From NCBI GenBank assembly GCA_002393955.1, contig DGSK01000045.1:1-64000 (forward strand): a stretch of DNA of 64,000 bases, written 5' to 3'. The position numbers and the translations under genes were made by a program. The notes under the pieces were generated by a model. That model was not told the origin of the DNA and did not search any database. It worked only from the letters and a program-made list of their open reading frames with translations. Positions 9,325-18,221 of this stretch are shown one piece after another. The stretch is from Lachnospiraceae bacterium UBA4364. Lineage in GTDB: Bacteria > Bacillota > Clostridia > Lachnospirales > Lachnospiraceae. The number at the start of each line of letters is the position of its first letter. Position 1 is the first letter of the stretch.

Positions 9325-9398
9325 GAGCAAACGGCACCACCGTCAGACAAGCTGCCTGTGTGAGGAAATTAGTGGTATGCAACAGGTGAGAAGTTCCA
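9325..9398. repeat. Palindromic repeat, copy B (partial)
   Basis: GCAAACGGCACCACCGTCAG, then ACAAGCTGCCTGTGTGAGG, ATTAGTGGTATGCAACAGG and TGAGAAGTTC: the right half of the same family with several substitutions and no left end. It fills the gap between trpF and the small Cys-rich gene. The rest of 9252-9573 holds a possible promoter for that gene (TTGACA at about 9489 and CATTAT 17 bp later). Confidence 0.75.
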
Positions 9399-9573
9399 AC
9401 AAATTACATTAATCTACAGGTAAGCGGTTACACAATCAGAATGTAAGCACTATCACCAAAAATAAGGTTTTCATGGGGGCTTTAGGGATTGACAAATATT
9501 GATATAGAGTGCATTATAAACTTGTTATTTGGTCATCATACGGCTAATAACTGCTACTATAGGGGGGAATGAT

Positions 9574-9747
9574 ATGGATAAGCACAAAAAATGTTCTGAA
9601 TGCTACTATGCCCAGAATGGTGTATGCCTGAATGGAGATTCACCTAAGTATGGCAAGCTTCTTATATTTCTTTTTAAGCCCTGCGAATATTTTTCAACTA
9701 CTTCGCACGATAGCAGTAACACTGACAGTGAAGACGAGCAGAAATAA
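9574..9747 (+). CDS. Small cysteine-rich protein (57 aa)
   Basis: MDKHKKCSECYYAQNGVCLNG carries a C-x2-C...C spacing, with a fourth Cys at FKPCEYF. This is a compact pattern consistent with a small zinc-bound or disulfide domain, followed by a polar acidic tail. A GGGGGG run 7 bases before the ATG at 9574 supports this start rather than the upstream frame start at 9529. A terminator overlaps the stop codon, so it is monocistronic. Family not recognised. Confidence 0.65.
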   Translation: MDKHKKCSECYYAQNGVCLNGDSPKYGKLLIFLFKPCEYFSTTSHDSSNTDSEDEQK

Positions 9748-9763
9748 TCCTTTCTGCTCTTTT
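9736..9763 (+). terminator. Terminator of small Cys-rich gene
   Basis: GAGCAGAAA (9736-9744) pairs with TTTCTGCTC (9751-9759), followed by TTTT. The left arm overlaps the last codons and the TAA. Confidence 0.8.
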
Positions 9764-9814
9764 GGTGCAGCACCTTAGAAACACCACTTAAAAACAACAT
9801 ATCAAAAATCCTGC

Positions 9815-11425
9815 TTATTCCGCATCCTCATCCCTTACTGCCCAGGCCTGTTCATCCACCTGCTTTTTTACCTTCGGACGATTATCATCACGCATAAGCA
9901 GGGATACCAGAGCAATGATAAGCATATATGCAATCGCCATTACTGTAAGCGGCAGGATGAATTCAAAAGTATTCTGCCTGAAATATTCCACAGTCCGGGT
10001 CATGTCATATACAGCAATATATCCGGCCAGCGGAGTAATCTTTATGAGACTTATCACATTCTCACGGTAACTTTTCCACATGACTTTTCCCGAACGTATA
10101 TAGAGAGCGGCAAAAAACTCACCCGTATCTATGTACTCTACACGATAGTTTCTCGCCAGGTCACTGTTTATCTCATCTTCAGCACACTCTTTTATTGTAC
10201 AGTATACCTTCTCACTGAATACTATGGTAAAACCTATGACTGCGGCAATGATCTCACCCAAATACATGTCCTGATAATAAACATAATAAAGGAACATGAT
10301 GGTCATTATCGCAGGTACACCTCTGATGATCAGTATTGTCAGTTTGGTAAGCTGTCTCACGATTGGATCCGCACGCTGGGTAAGTATGTACATGATACAT
10401 CCCATAATGGTTCCGGCAAGAACAGTAAGGACTGTGAGCAGAATAGTGGTGCCGATTCCTCTCAGAAATAATCTGTAATTATCGTTTTCAATGAAAGTTC
10501 TGTAAAAAGAACGTCCGGGATAAGAAACTTCACTTTCCTGTTCTCCATTCCGGCTGCTCACACATATTGATGCACCGCCGCTGTAATCCGCCTCGCTGAA
10601 GTACAGCTTCTCTGCCCTCTCCCCTGTTACAGTGATCGCACCACAGCCCATATCAAATGTTCCGTCAGCCACGCCATCAAGCATAGCCGTAAAATCCGAC
10701 GGGCCTGCTTCCAGCGTATATCCGTATTCACGACAGAACCCTATAGCCAGGTCAATGTCATAACCCACAGGCTTACCTGCTGACATATAGGAAAAGGGGA
10801 CATTACTGATATCATAGACAAGTCTTATGGTGCCGTTAGTTCCGTTTAAGTCTGCCATTGAATCACTGGTCTTATTATCGGTACGGTCACCGAACCACTT
10901 GTCATCAAGCTGCTGCAGTTCACCGCTTTCCCTCAGGCTCTCCACATATGCACTGAATTCTCGGCACAGTTTTTCTCCCTCTTCGTTCTTTGTAAATATA
11001 AATGCATAATCGGCAGGCTCCACATATCCGTCTATCAGACGGTAATCGTCATTTCCGCGCATGACTGCCCTGATGATAGGCTCGTCATCAATAACTCCGT
11101 CTGCACTTCCGATCATGACTGACTTATATGCGTTTTCACGGCTGTCAAAGTGCATTATCTTTGCTTCCGGATAATACTTTTCTGCCAGGTCACTGAATAT
11201 ATATCCATCCACTACTGCAAGTGTAAAATCGCTGCTGTTAAAACCCTCTACAGTTTCAGGAAGTACTTTTTCTTTTTCGTATTTCCCACAGGCCGCAGGC
11301 AGGATTGCGAAAAATGCAAGCACAACCACAGTAAGCAATATCTGAATACTGTTGGCGCCTTTATTGCTTGAACTTCTATTTTTATTTATATTAATATTTA
11401 TATTTCTATTGTCTGATTTCTTCAT
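9815..11425 (-). CDS. Amino-acid-type ABC substrate-binding/permease fusion
   Basis: The 536-residue protein has an N-terminal membrane anchor (about 25-46), then two tandem periplasmic-binding-protein-like segments: about 60-190, shortened, and about 195-300 with VPFSYMSAGKPVGYDIDLA and GAITVTGERAEKLYFSE. A GlnP-type permease domain follows (TTILLTVLTVLAGTIMG, RGVPAIMTIMFLYYVYY). It resembles glutamine/polar amino acid GlnP fusions, but the coupling-loop region is diverged (TIKECAEDEINSDLARNYR instead of the usual EAA motif). No ATPase gene is adjacent. It lies 24 bases after the lysozyme-like gene, and thus in an operon with it and a diguanylate cyclase. It may act as a sensor rather than a pump; that is inference. 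Confidence 0.8.
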   Translation of the reverse strand: MKKSDNRNINININKNRSSSNKGANSIQILLTVVVLAFFAILPAACGKYEKEKVLPETVEGFNSSDFTLAVVDGYIFSDLAEKYYPEAKIMHFDSRENAYKSVMIGSADGVIDDEPIIRAVMRGNDDYRLIDGYVEPADYAFIFTKNEEGEKLCREFSAYVESLRESGELQQLDDKWFGDRTDNKTSDSMADLNGTNGTIRLVYDISNVPFSYMSAGKPVGYDIDLAIGFCREYGYTLEAGPSDFTAMLDGVADGTFDMGCGAITVTGERAEKLYFSEADYSGGASICVSSRNGEQESEVSYPGRSFYRTFIENDNYRLFLRGIGTTILLTVLTVLAGTIMGCIMYILTQRADPIVRQLTKLTILIIRGVPAIMTIMFLYYVYYQDMYLGEIIAAVIGFTIVFSEKVYCTIKECAEDEINSDLARNYRVEYIDTGEFFAALYIRSGKVMWKSYRENVISLIKITPLAGYIAVYDMTRTVEYFRQNTFEFILPLTVMAIAYMLIIALVSLLMRDDNRPKVKKQVDEQAWAVRDEDAE

Positions 11426-11449
11426 ATATAGTACCGGTCAGATTACACT

Positions 11450-12880
11450 TTACTTCTCCGGTCCGTCTTCGCCCGCTTCATTTATAGCTGTACCACTTAA
11501 ATCCAGATTTGTACCATTAACCGTTTCAAGCTCTGTTTCAGTCCCGTTTCCGGGCTCTGCCTCACTGTCACTTACATTCCCACGATCCATGCAGGCCTCC
11601 CTTATGGCTTCCGCACTCGATGCTCTTTCAAACGAAAGAGTGAAATAATTATCACAATACGGATCCTGGGGAATCTCATACATCTTAAGCCAGAGATAAC
11701 ACGCATCCACGACCTTCTTACAGTTACGGATCTGCTTATCCAGACTCTTAAACTCATCCGATTCGAGTATTGATACGACATAATGTGCCTGCATTTCCGG
11801 ATCGGCTATATTGAACTTGTATTCTTCACCCGGTCCTCCGGGTCCGAACCAGATCTCGGCATAATGATAAAGCCCTTCCTTTTTGGCATAGGAAGTATAC
11901 TGGCCGTACCCATAGCCTCCGTCAATGTTTACCCATTCACCGTATTTGTTGTAAAACCCATTGGTGGTATTAAGATGACGCGCTTCCAGAAAATCCTGCT
12001 TGTCAATGGTATGACGGTTGATCTTTTCTGTATACTCTGTGTCTTCTATCTCCCAGATCTGATTATTGTAGTCCTCAAGATTAGCGGCTTCAAAACGGGA
12101 CTCGGACTTCAGGTTGCACATTACCCCAAGTGTTGCAGTCTCGTTGCCGTCGAAATGTTCCATGAGAAGATCCCATAAAAGCTGCTCTTCGGTTATACCG
12201 TTCAATGTATTATACTGCTTTTCCACCGGGGCATCATTTTTTTCAACCGCCATCATTATCGCCTCATCTACCGGAGTATCGTCTATGATACCACGGGACT
12301 TAAGGAATGAACCCGGGATACATATTTCGATCATGGCAATAATAAAAACAAGTACCGCCGCACCGACGGCACTTCTCCGGATGAACTTTTTCAGATTGGC
12401 GTTGGATTTATCTGCCTCTATGCGCTTGAGACGGTTTTTATCCCGGAGCTTTGTCTCCTGATAAAGATTCTGCACATATCCTTCGTGTTCTTCCAGCTTC
12501 CGGTCTATACGCTGCCTGTGCTGTTCGATCCTGTCATCTATACGGGATCTCCTGCGGGCAAGGAACTTATCAAATTTTGCAGTGCGCTCAAGGAAACGTT
12601 TTGCTTTTTCCGCATCTCCTTTAATATATCCGGATCTTATCTGTTCGCGGCGCTTTGCTATACGCTTGTCCTGTTTTGCACGGAGCTCTTCGCGAAACTT
12701 TGTCCTGCTGTTTCGGGCATCTGCTATGCGCTCATCCCGCCTCTTAATATAGTCCCGGCGTTTTTCCATGACAGAGGATTCGCGAGCCGACTTTTTCCGG
12801 TAACCGGCATTCGTCCGTTCAACAAATCTTTTATGCTGTTCTGCTGTCTTCCTATCGTAATTAATATCAGAATCTCCCAC
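11450..12880 (-). CDS. Membrane-anchored phage-tail-lysozyme-like protein
   Basis: The 476-residue protein has three parts. Residues 1-165 are an extremely charged Arg/Lys/Glu-rich helix (KRRDYIKRRDERIADAR, DKRIAKRREQIRSG), presumably cytoplasmic and perhaps nucleic-acid or coiled-coil binding. One membrane segment follows at about 170-192 (VGAAVLVFIIAMIEI). The outer domain (about 225-430) has features of phage tail lysozyme-type domains: LGVMCNLKSESRFEAANLED with the likely catalytic Glu, GGYGYGQYTSYAKKEGLYHYA, and a Cys pair near the end. A low-complexity acidic tail closes it. The start is a GTG with no strong ribosome site. It follows the GGDEF gene by 39 bases. Confidence 0.75.
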   Translation of the reverse strand: MGDSDINYDRKTAEQHKRFVERTNAGYRKKSARESSVMEKRRDYIKRRDERIADARNSRTKFREELRAKQDKRIAKRREQIRSGYIKGDAEKAKRFLERTAKFDKFLARRRSRIDDRIEQHRQRIDRKLEEHEGYVQNLYQETKLRDKNRLKRIEADKSNANLKKFIRRSAVGAAVLVFIIAMIEICIPGSFLKSRGIIDDTPVDEAIMMAVEKNDAPVEKQYNTLNGITEEQLLWDLLMEHFDGNETATLGVMCNLKSESRFEAANLEDYNNQIWEIEDTEYTEKINRHTIDKQDFLEARHLNTTNGFYNKYGEWVNIDGGYGYGQYTSYAKKEGLYHYAEIWFGPGGPGEEYKFNIADPEMQAHYVVSILESDEFKSLDKQIRNCKKVVDACYLWLKMYEIPQDPYCDNYFTLSFERASSAEAIREACMDRGNVSDSEAEPGNGTETELETVNGTNLDLSGTAINEAGEDGPEK

Positions 12881-12919
12881 TGTTCTATTCTTATTGTAAC
12901 AAAGAGCTGAGTTCTTATT

Positions 12920-14728
12920 TTATGCTTTGCTCTTTTTCTTCCTCTTATCCGCATACATCAGTGCGTCAGATACTTTTATCATTTCCTCTATTGTCTGCGG
13001 ATCCGTATTCTTAAGCCTTGCAAAACCGCAGGCTATCTGCAAAGGATACCTGGGATTGTTTGCATTATAATTATTCTCTGCTGTCTCCAGCCTGTTTAAG
13101 CTTCTCCTGTATCTTTTTTCCAATTCAGCACTGTCGATGCTTAAGACCGCGCTCTCAACCGCAGCATTCTTTTTCCTGCTGAAAATACCCTCGTGTCCCG
13201 CTCCGCTCTTTTCCATACTGTCCGGTCTTATCACTACCACAAACTCGTCTCCGCCGACACGGAAGCATTCACCCACATGCCCGAAAGAATCCCATATCAT
13301 GCGCGCCGCCCTCTGCAGGAACCTGTCACCTTCATCATGTCCGCCACTATCATTTACCTGCTTGAGATTATTAAGATCCATGGAGACAATGATAAAATCA
13401 TAGTTTCCTGCTGCCATCTTTTTCTCAAGCTGTTCACACTCACATTCAAAGGCTGTCCTGTTGCCTAAATGCGTAAGGGGATCAACATATGCAAGCCGTC
13501 TTGCTGATACCGTCTCGTCAGCAAGCTTTTCGTTATCCACATTACGAATGAGCGAACCGATATAGATCATTATCATAAAAACGGCCACACCCATACGCGA
13601 ATACTGTGCCGCATCCACTCCACTGCGGTTCGCTGCCATAAAGATTATCAGATCAGCAAGTATGGAAACCGCCAGGATCAAACCTGCGATCACCGGTAGT
13701 TTTCCCATTTTAAGCTGAGTCTTATTTTTCTTTGAGTCAATAAAGTTTTTCAATGCACTGCCTGCAACACACAGGAAAAATACCACGGCGTCAATGTACA
13801 TATATTTCAGCACATCATGGAAATCAACCGAATGCCTGATATAGACACTGTAAATGATCACTCCGGCAAATAAAGTCTGACAAAGACATACAATGATCTC
13901 CGCCACACGGTTTGTAAAAGTAAACATGGATGTGATGAATCTTGTAAGCGGATACCACGACAGAAAAAGCACTGCATAATCAAACATCAGGATAATGGCA
14001 GAATATGAACCCATTAACAGGACCGGGATCTGTGTCTCTATGGCTGACCATATTCCCACCAGGGACGTAAACATTCCCAGTGCAAGGAAATTGTATCTCT
14101 TGGAGCTTCTTATATGAACAAAGTACTCCAGCACCATCAGGAACCCGAGTATCACTATCAGTATACTTATAAAAAAACCTAAACCGAAATTTGAAAAATA
14201 ATCCTCGATATAGACTGCATGAGAGCAGATACGCATATAATCAAGCAGACAGGAATTGTCATCGTATGCAGGATAAACTACTATCGTTATGGTCTTTCCG
14301 GCATTTTCCGCCCCCAGATAGATATGATGGAAAAGGGACTCCTGACCTTTCTGCCCCAACTGCGCAGCGTCAAGAAAACTGTATATTAATTTTTCTTCTA
14401 TATAAACATTGAAGTGAATATTCTTTCCGTTGAAATTAAGCAAATCATTATTGGTAAGATCCTCCGGAAGCTTTTTGGTTGCAACTATACGGCCTTCCGG
14501 ATCCCTTGGTGCTTCGGAGATATGCTCCATGGAATAAAAACGGCCGTCACACTCCCAGTCCTCGGAGAAAACCAGGGCATCCGTCATACCGACCTGTGAA
14601 GAAACCTGCCTGTTCACCATTGTAAATGTCATGATCAGCCAAAGCAGGCAACAGATACCGTACATCGTGATCATGACCGGAGCGGCTTTTTTCATTATTT
14701 CGTCTGTTTTTTTAGCAGAACTGTCCAT
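12920..14728 (-). CDS. 7TM-type membrane diguanylate cyclase
   Basis: The 602-residue protein has an N-terminal membrane helix (about 15-35), an extracellular beta-rich domain (about 40-175, with HFNVYIEEKLIYSF), a block of about seven membrane helices (about 180-395) and a C-terminal GGDEF domain. The catalytic motif RVGGDEFVVV is intact, with LTHLGNRTAFE and SMDLNNLKQVNDSGGHDEGD. It should make c-di-GMP from two GTP. No RxxD inhibitory site precedes GGDEF. An insert of about 60 residues (FSRKKNAAVESAV...RRSLNRLETAENN) sits between GGDEF and the final helices. It is the first gene of an operon with the lysozyme-like protein and the substrate-binding/permease fusion. Confidence 0.92.
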   Translation of the reverse strand: MDSSAKKTDEIMKKAAPVMITMYGICCLLWLIMTFTMVNRQVSSQVGMTDALVFSEDWECDGRFYSMEHISEAPRDPEGRIVATKKLPEDLTNNDLLNFNGKNIHFNVYIEEKLIYSFLDAAQLGQKGQESLFHHIYLGAENAGKTITIVVYPAYDDNSCLLDYMRICSHAVYIEDYFSNFGLGFFISILIVILGFLMVLEYFVHIRSSKRYNFLALGMFTSLVGIWSAIETQIPVLLMGSYSAIILMFDYAVLFLSWYPLTRFITSMFTFTNRVAEIIVCLCQTLFAGVIIYSVYIRHSVDFHDVLKYMYIDAVVFFLCVAGSALKNFIDSKKNKTQLKMGKLPVIAGLILAVSILADLIIFMAANRSGVDAAQYSRMGVAVFMIMIYIGSLIRNVDNEKLADETVSARRLAYVDPLTHLGNRTAFECECEQLEKKMAAGNYDFIIVSMDLNNLKQVNDSGGHDEGDRFLQRAARMIWDSFGHVGECFRVGGDEFVVVIRPDSMEKSGAGHEGIFSRKKNAAVESAVLSIDSAELEKRYRRSLNRLETAENNYNANNPRYPLQIACGFARLKNTDPQTIEEMIKVSDALMYADKRKKKSKA

Positions 14729-14947
14729 AATGCTTCATATTATAGCATAAACCGGCAAAGTTATGTAAATCAAAGTTCCTCAGGCTATTTGAATCGCAAA
14801 CGGCACTGCCCACTTAACCACTTTCAGACAGGAAAACAAAAAGAGCTTGTTTTCAAAAATTTTGAAAATTTGAATAAAATCCTGTATGAGAATATAATAT
14901 ACTAATATTTCCTATGTCTGCAACGGACACCTGACAGGAGAGAATAC

Positions 14948-15691
14948 ATGAACGAACTCATTAAAAAAGAATGCAGTAAACTCGGAATAGAGCTTAGCGA
15001 TAAACAGGCTGAGCAGTTTGCCCTTTATTACGAGATGCTCATAAAGAAAAACGAGCAGGTCAACCTGACTGCGATTACCGAAAAAGAAGACGTGGCTGTT
15101 AAGCATTTTGCAGACAGCCTGGGTTTAGTGTTTCTAAAGAATAATCCCTGTGTGAAGCGCATGCTTTCCGGAGAAGGGATAAAGATAATAGACATCGGAA
15201 CCGGAGCAGGTTTCCCGGGTATTCCTCTGAAAATAGCTTTCCCGAATGTAAATGTCACCCTGCTGGACTCCCTTAACAAGAGGGTCGTCTTTCTTGATGA
15301 AGTTATTACCGGTCTTAAGCTGGAAAAGATAAAAGCCATCCACAGCCGCGCAGAGGATCAGGCAGCCCCCGGAAAACTCAGAGAAACCTTTGACATAGCT
15401 GTGTCCAGGGCAGTTGCAAATATGTCCACCCTTTCGGAATACTGTATTCCCTACGTAAAAAAAGGGGGCTATTTCATTGCCTACAAATCCGGTGAATTCG
15501 CAAAGGGTGAAGAAAGGCAGGCTTCCGAAAAAGCTATCAAGGTCTTTGGAGGAAGCCTTGAAACAGTTTATGAATACACCCTTCCGGACACAGACTATTT
15601 CCGCTGCCTGGCTGCAGTCAAAAAGGTGCAGCCCACGCCTAAGAAATATCCGAGAAAAGCAGGGCTGCCATCCAAGGAGCCAATCTGCTAG
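14948..15691 (+). CDS. rsmG: 16S rRNA (guanine527-N7)-methyltransferase
   Basis: The 247-residue GidB/RsmG has the SAM-binding core IIDIGTGAGFPGIPLKIAFP (about residue 80), VTLLDSLNKRVVFLDEV and AVSRAVANMSTLSEYCIPYVKKGG. It methylates G527 of 16S rRNA; loss in other bacteria gives low-level streptomycin resistance. Length is typical with a short basic tail (TPKKYPRKAGLPSK). An AGGAGAG site lies before the ATG. It is usually near mnmG/mnmE, which are absent here; instead a DMT transporter follows at 100 bases on the same strand. Confidence 0.96.
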   Translation: MNELIKKECSKLGIELSDKQAEQFALYYEMLIKKNEQVNLTAITEKEDVAVKHFADSLGLVFLKNNPCVKRMLSGEGIKIIDIGTGAGFPGIPLKIAFPNVNVTLLDSLNKRVVFLDEVITGLKLEKIKAIHSRAEDQAAPGKLRETFDIAVSRAVANMSTLSEYCIPYVKKGGYFIAYKSGEFAKGEERQASEKAIKVFGGSLETVYEYTLPDTDYFRCLAAVKKVQPTPKKYPRKAGLPSKEPIC

Positions 15692-15792
15692 AATCTTTTT
15701 TGCTATAATATTCAGCGTTGGACGATCACATGCCGGAAAAAAGCATATCAGAGTCTGCCCTGAAAATCTCAGACGAGTTGGAGTGTGACATC

Positions 15793-16671
15793 ATGGATAC
15801 CGGAAAAAAGAAAAAAATGAACAGCCATGTAAAGGGAATCCTCTGCATAATCGCAGCGGCTTTCGGCTTTTCCCTTATGACTTTTTTTGTGCGGCTTTCC
15901 GGTGATCTCCCCACTATGCAGAAGGTTTTTTTTAGAAATGCCATTGCGGCAGTTATTGTCCTGATACCGATCCTTCGCAGCAAGGAAAAATTCTATGTAC
16001 CCAAAGGAAATAGGGTAGACATACTTATGAGATGCCTCTTCGGCACCAGCGGTGTGGTTGCAAATTTCTATGCCATAGACAGACTTCCCATCTCTGATGC
16101 AAATATGCTCAACAAGCTGTCGCCCTTTTTTGCCATACTTGCTTCCATAATAGTAGTAAAAGAAATTCCGTCCAAGCTGGATATACTCGCAACACTGATA
16201 GCATTTATCGGCGCACTCTTCATAATCAGACCGTCAGGCGGACTGGAAGCTGTGCCTGCGATCTTAGGACTCTACGGCGGTTTCGGTGCCGGCGTAGCTT
16301 ATACATTTGTAAGAAAACTTGGAAAAAAGGGGGAACGGACCAATATCATCGTGTTCTGTTTTTCGGTTTTCTCGTCACTGATATCGCTTCCGTTTATAAT
16401 ATTTGCCTATCAGCCCATGGAACTGGGACAGTTCGTATGCCTCATACTGGCAGGGTGCTGTGCCGCCATCGGACAGTTCGGCATCACCAGCGCATACAAG
16501 TTTGCACCGGCCAAAGAAATCTCCGTCTTTGACTATACACAGGTCATATTTGCAGCAATGCTTGGATTTTTCTTCTTTGCAGAAATACCGGAAACCTTAA
16601 GTTTTGTAGGCTATGCGATAATCATCGGTGTTGCTGTTGTAAGATGGAACCATCTGAGAAAGCAGGATTAA
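15793..16671 (+). CDS. DMT/EamA family transporter
   Basis: 292 residues with ten predicted membrane segments in two EamA repeats: GILCIIAAAFGFSLMTFF in the first, LYGGFGAGVAYTFVRKLG opening the second. Conserved edge motifs are FFRNAIAAVIVLIPIL and DANMLNKLSPFFAILASI. Members export amino acids, purines or other metabolites; no substrate is indicated. The frame extends to a TTG at 15718, but the ATG at 15793 (GGAG about 9 bases upstream) puts the first membrane helix at the usual distance. Confidence 0.9.
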   Translation: MDTGKKKKMNSHVKGILCIIAAAFGFSLMTFFVRLSGDLPTMQKVFFRNAIAAVIVLIPILRSKEKFYVPKGNRVDILMRCLFGTSGVVANFYAIDRLPISDANMLNKLSPFFAILASIIVVKEIPSKLDILATLIAFIGALFIIRPSGGLEAVPAILGLYGGFGAGVAYTFVRKLGKKGERTNIIVFCFSVFSSLISLPFIIFAYQPMELGQFVCLILAGCCAAIGQFGITSAYKFAPAKEISVFDYTQVIFAAMLGFFFFAEIPETLSFVGYAIIIGVAVVRWNHLRKQD

Positions 16672-16680
16672 ACGGCAAGT

Positions 16681-18123
16681 TTATTTCCTGCGATTTCTTT
16701 TTTTTACTTTCTTTTCCTTCTTTAATGAAAGAAAGATCACTACCAATGTTGCCACAGTACCGACACCTATGGCCAGCAGGATAAGAAGTCTGTCGTTGCG
16801 CATTTTATCAGGCTGCGTATTGCCTGTATTCTCCTGGCCGGCTGCATTTTCACTGACACCAAATCCATAGAAGCTGTCATCAAAAATACCCATGTCATCT
16901 GCAGCAGTAGTAACCTCACCGTCGCTGGGATGGCTTTCTCCATTTTCCAAGCTGTCTGTCTGCGGGATTTCCGCTTCTCCACTATGTGCCTCTTCCCACT
17001 CGAGGGCAGCTGCCGCCAGTTCATCCTGATATTCAAAATGCACATTTACCGTATTGCTTTCCGTTTTCTGGTCATAGGCGTTGTATACTCTTACACGCAC
17101 TTCCGTATCTTTTTCCCGTGGCAAAGTCAGATAAAATTCAGCGCTCTCCTGATTCTTCACAGCGTTATGCGCGTACCCCGGCCAGGTTGTTATCCCCTGC
17201 CAGCTTTCACCGCCATCGAGACTGTACTCATAGTATTCCAACAGTTCATTGCTGTCAGAAGCGTTTATTAAAAATGTCACCTCTCCGTTTTCTTCGTTTT
17301 GCTCCGTAAGTTCCAGCTCACATGTTTCAGGTGCTGTACTGAATGACATGGGCGGTATACCGAGGTCAGGCAGCGACGCCTGTACTAATTCCGTTCCTGA
17401 ATAATCGACTCCAAGGACCGTACTTTTTAGACCAAAGTATTTGGCAACTGCAGTCGCATCAGCCTTTCCGAAATTCCTTTCCTTTTCTTCCGTGTCGAAA
17501 AAGGATGCGTCCTGCTCTGCATCAAGATGGCAATGCTCGAGTATCACGGTAGTGATACCCAGTTTCTTTCCCTCACGGATCACTCCGTAATATTCGTCAC
17601 CGTTATCTTTTATTTTGGTCTTCACTCCCCTGTTATGCAGCCCCATTGCAGACATCTCCCCCAGCCAGACCTCGGCGAACTGATATCCGTAATCGATATA
17701 GGGTGCAGTAGAAGGGATCCATATCTCCGTACCATACATGGCATGTTCTTCCGATGCATTATAGTGAAGGCTGAAAAGATAATCCGCTCCCACGGATGCT
17801 GCAAACTCTGCCCTTTCCCTTAAGGACATATCCACATCCTCGGTTCTGGTCATATATACCGTTATTCCTTCATATTTAAGGAGTTCCTCGTACATAGCCT
17901 GTGCCGTGATGAGAGTCCGGTATTTTTCCAGTATGGCAGATGTGTCTGTCCCCTCGTTTTCTCCGCCATGCCCCGGATCGATGACGACCACCAGCTCCTC
18001 ACCTGTATCCTGAATACGCGGCGCAGCATGGGAAAATACAGGAGCAGAAAAAGACAACAAAAAAAAGAGGCTCAGAAAAAACAATATGATGCTTTTATTT
18101 TTTATCAGTGTTCTACCCGACAT
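16681..18123 (-). CDS. N-acetylmuramoyl-L-alanine amidase (Amidase_3)
   Basis: 480 residues. A signal peptide (SIILFFLSLFFLLSFSAP) precedes an Amidase_3 domain (about 45-235). Zinc ligands are the His of VIDPGHGG, the Glu of EKYRTL and the His of FSLHYNAS; the catalytic Glu is in VILEHCHLD. It cleaves the MurNAc-L-Ala amide bond of peptidoglycan. A beta-sandwich-like region follows (about 260-360, YEYSLDGGESWQGITTWPG), then a low-complexity linker and a C-terminal membrane helix (about 450-470) with a basic tail. It is therefore tethered at the cell surface rather than released. It converges with the DMT gene. No clear Shine-Dalgarno sequence precedes the ATG. Confidence 0.93.
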   Translation of the reverse strand: MSGRTLIKNKSIILFFLSLFFLLSFSAPVFSHAAPRIQDTGEELVVVIDPGHGGENEGTDTSAILEKYRTLITAQAMYEELLKYEGITVYMTRTEDVDMSLRERAEFAASVGADYLFSLHYNASEEHAMYGTEIWIPSTAPYIDYGYQFAEVWLGEMSAMGLHNRGVKTKIKDNGDEYYGVIREGKKLGITTVILEHCHLDAEQDASFFDTEEKERNFGKADATAVAKYFGLKSTVLGVDYSGTELVQASLPDLGIPPMSFSTAPETCELELTEQNEENGEVTFLINASDSNELLEYYEYSLDGGESWQGITTWPGYAHNAVKNQESAEFYLTLPREKDTEVRVRVYNAYDQKTESNTVNVHFEYQDELAAAALEWEEAHSGEAEIPQTDSLENGESHPSDGEVTTAADDMGIFDDSFYGFGVSENAAGQENTGNTQPDKMRNDRLLILLAIGVGTVATLVVIFLSLKKEKKVKKRNRRK

Positions 18124-18185
18124 GTATCAATAAATCTTTGAAGAAGCAACTAAATTCCTGAAACAATACTTAAAATCCCATGTTA

Positions 18186-18217
18186 TAAAAACCGGTCCCT
18201 AATAAAATGAACCGGTC
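18186..18217 (-). terminator. Terminator of GT-D-like gene
   Basis: The self-complementary ACCGGT occurs at 18191-18196 and 18211-18216 and can pair across a 14-nt loop, followed on the reverse strand by TTTTTAT. Confidence 0.65.
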
Positions 18218-18221
18218 TTAA

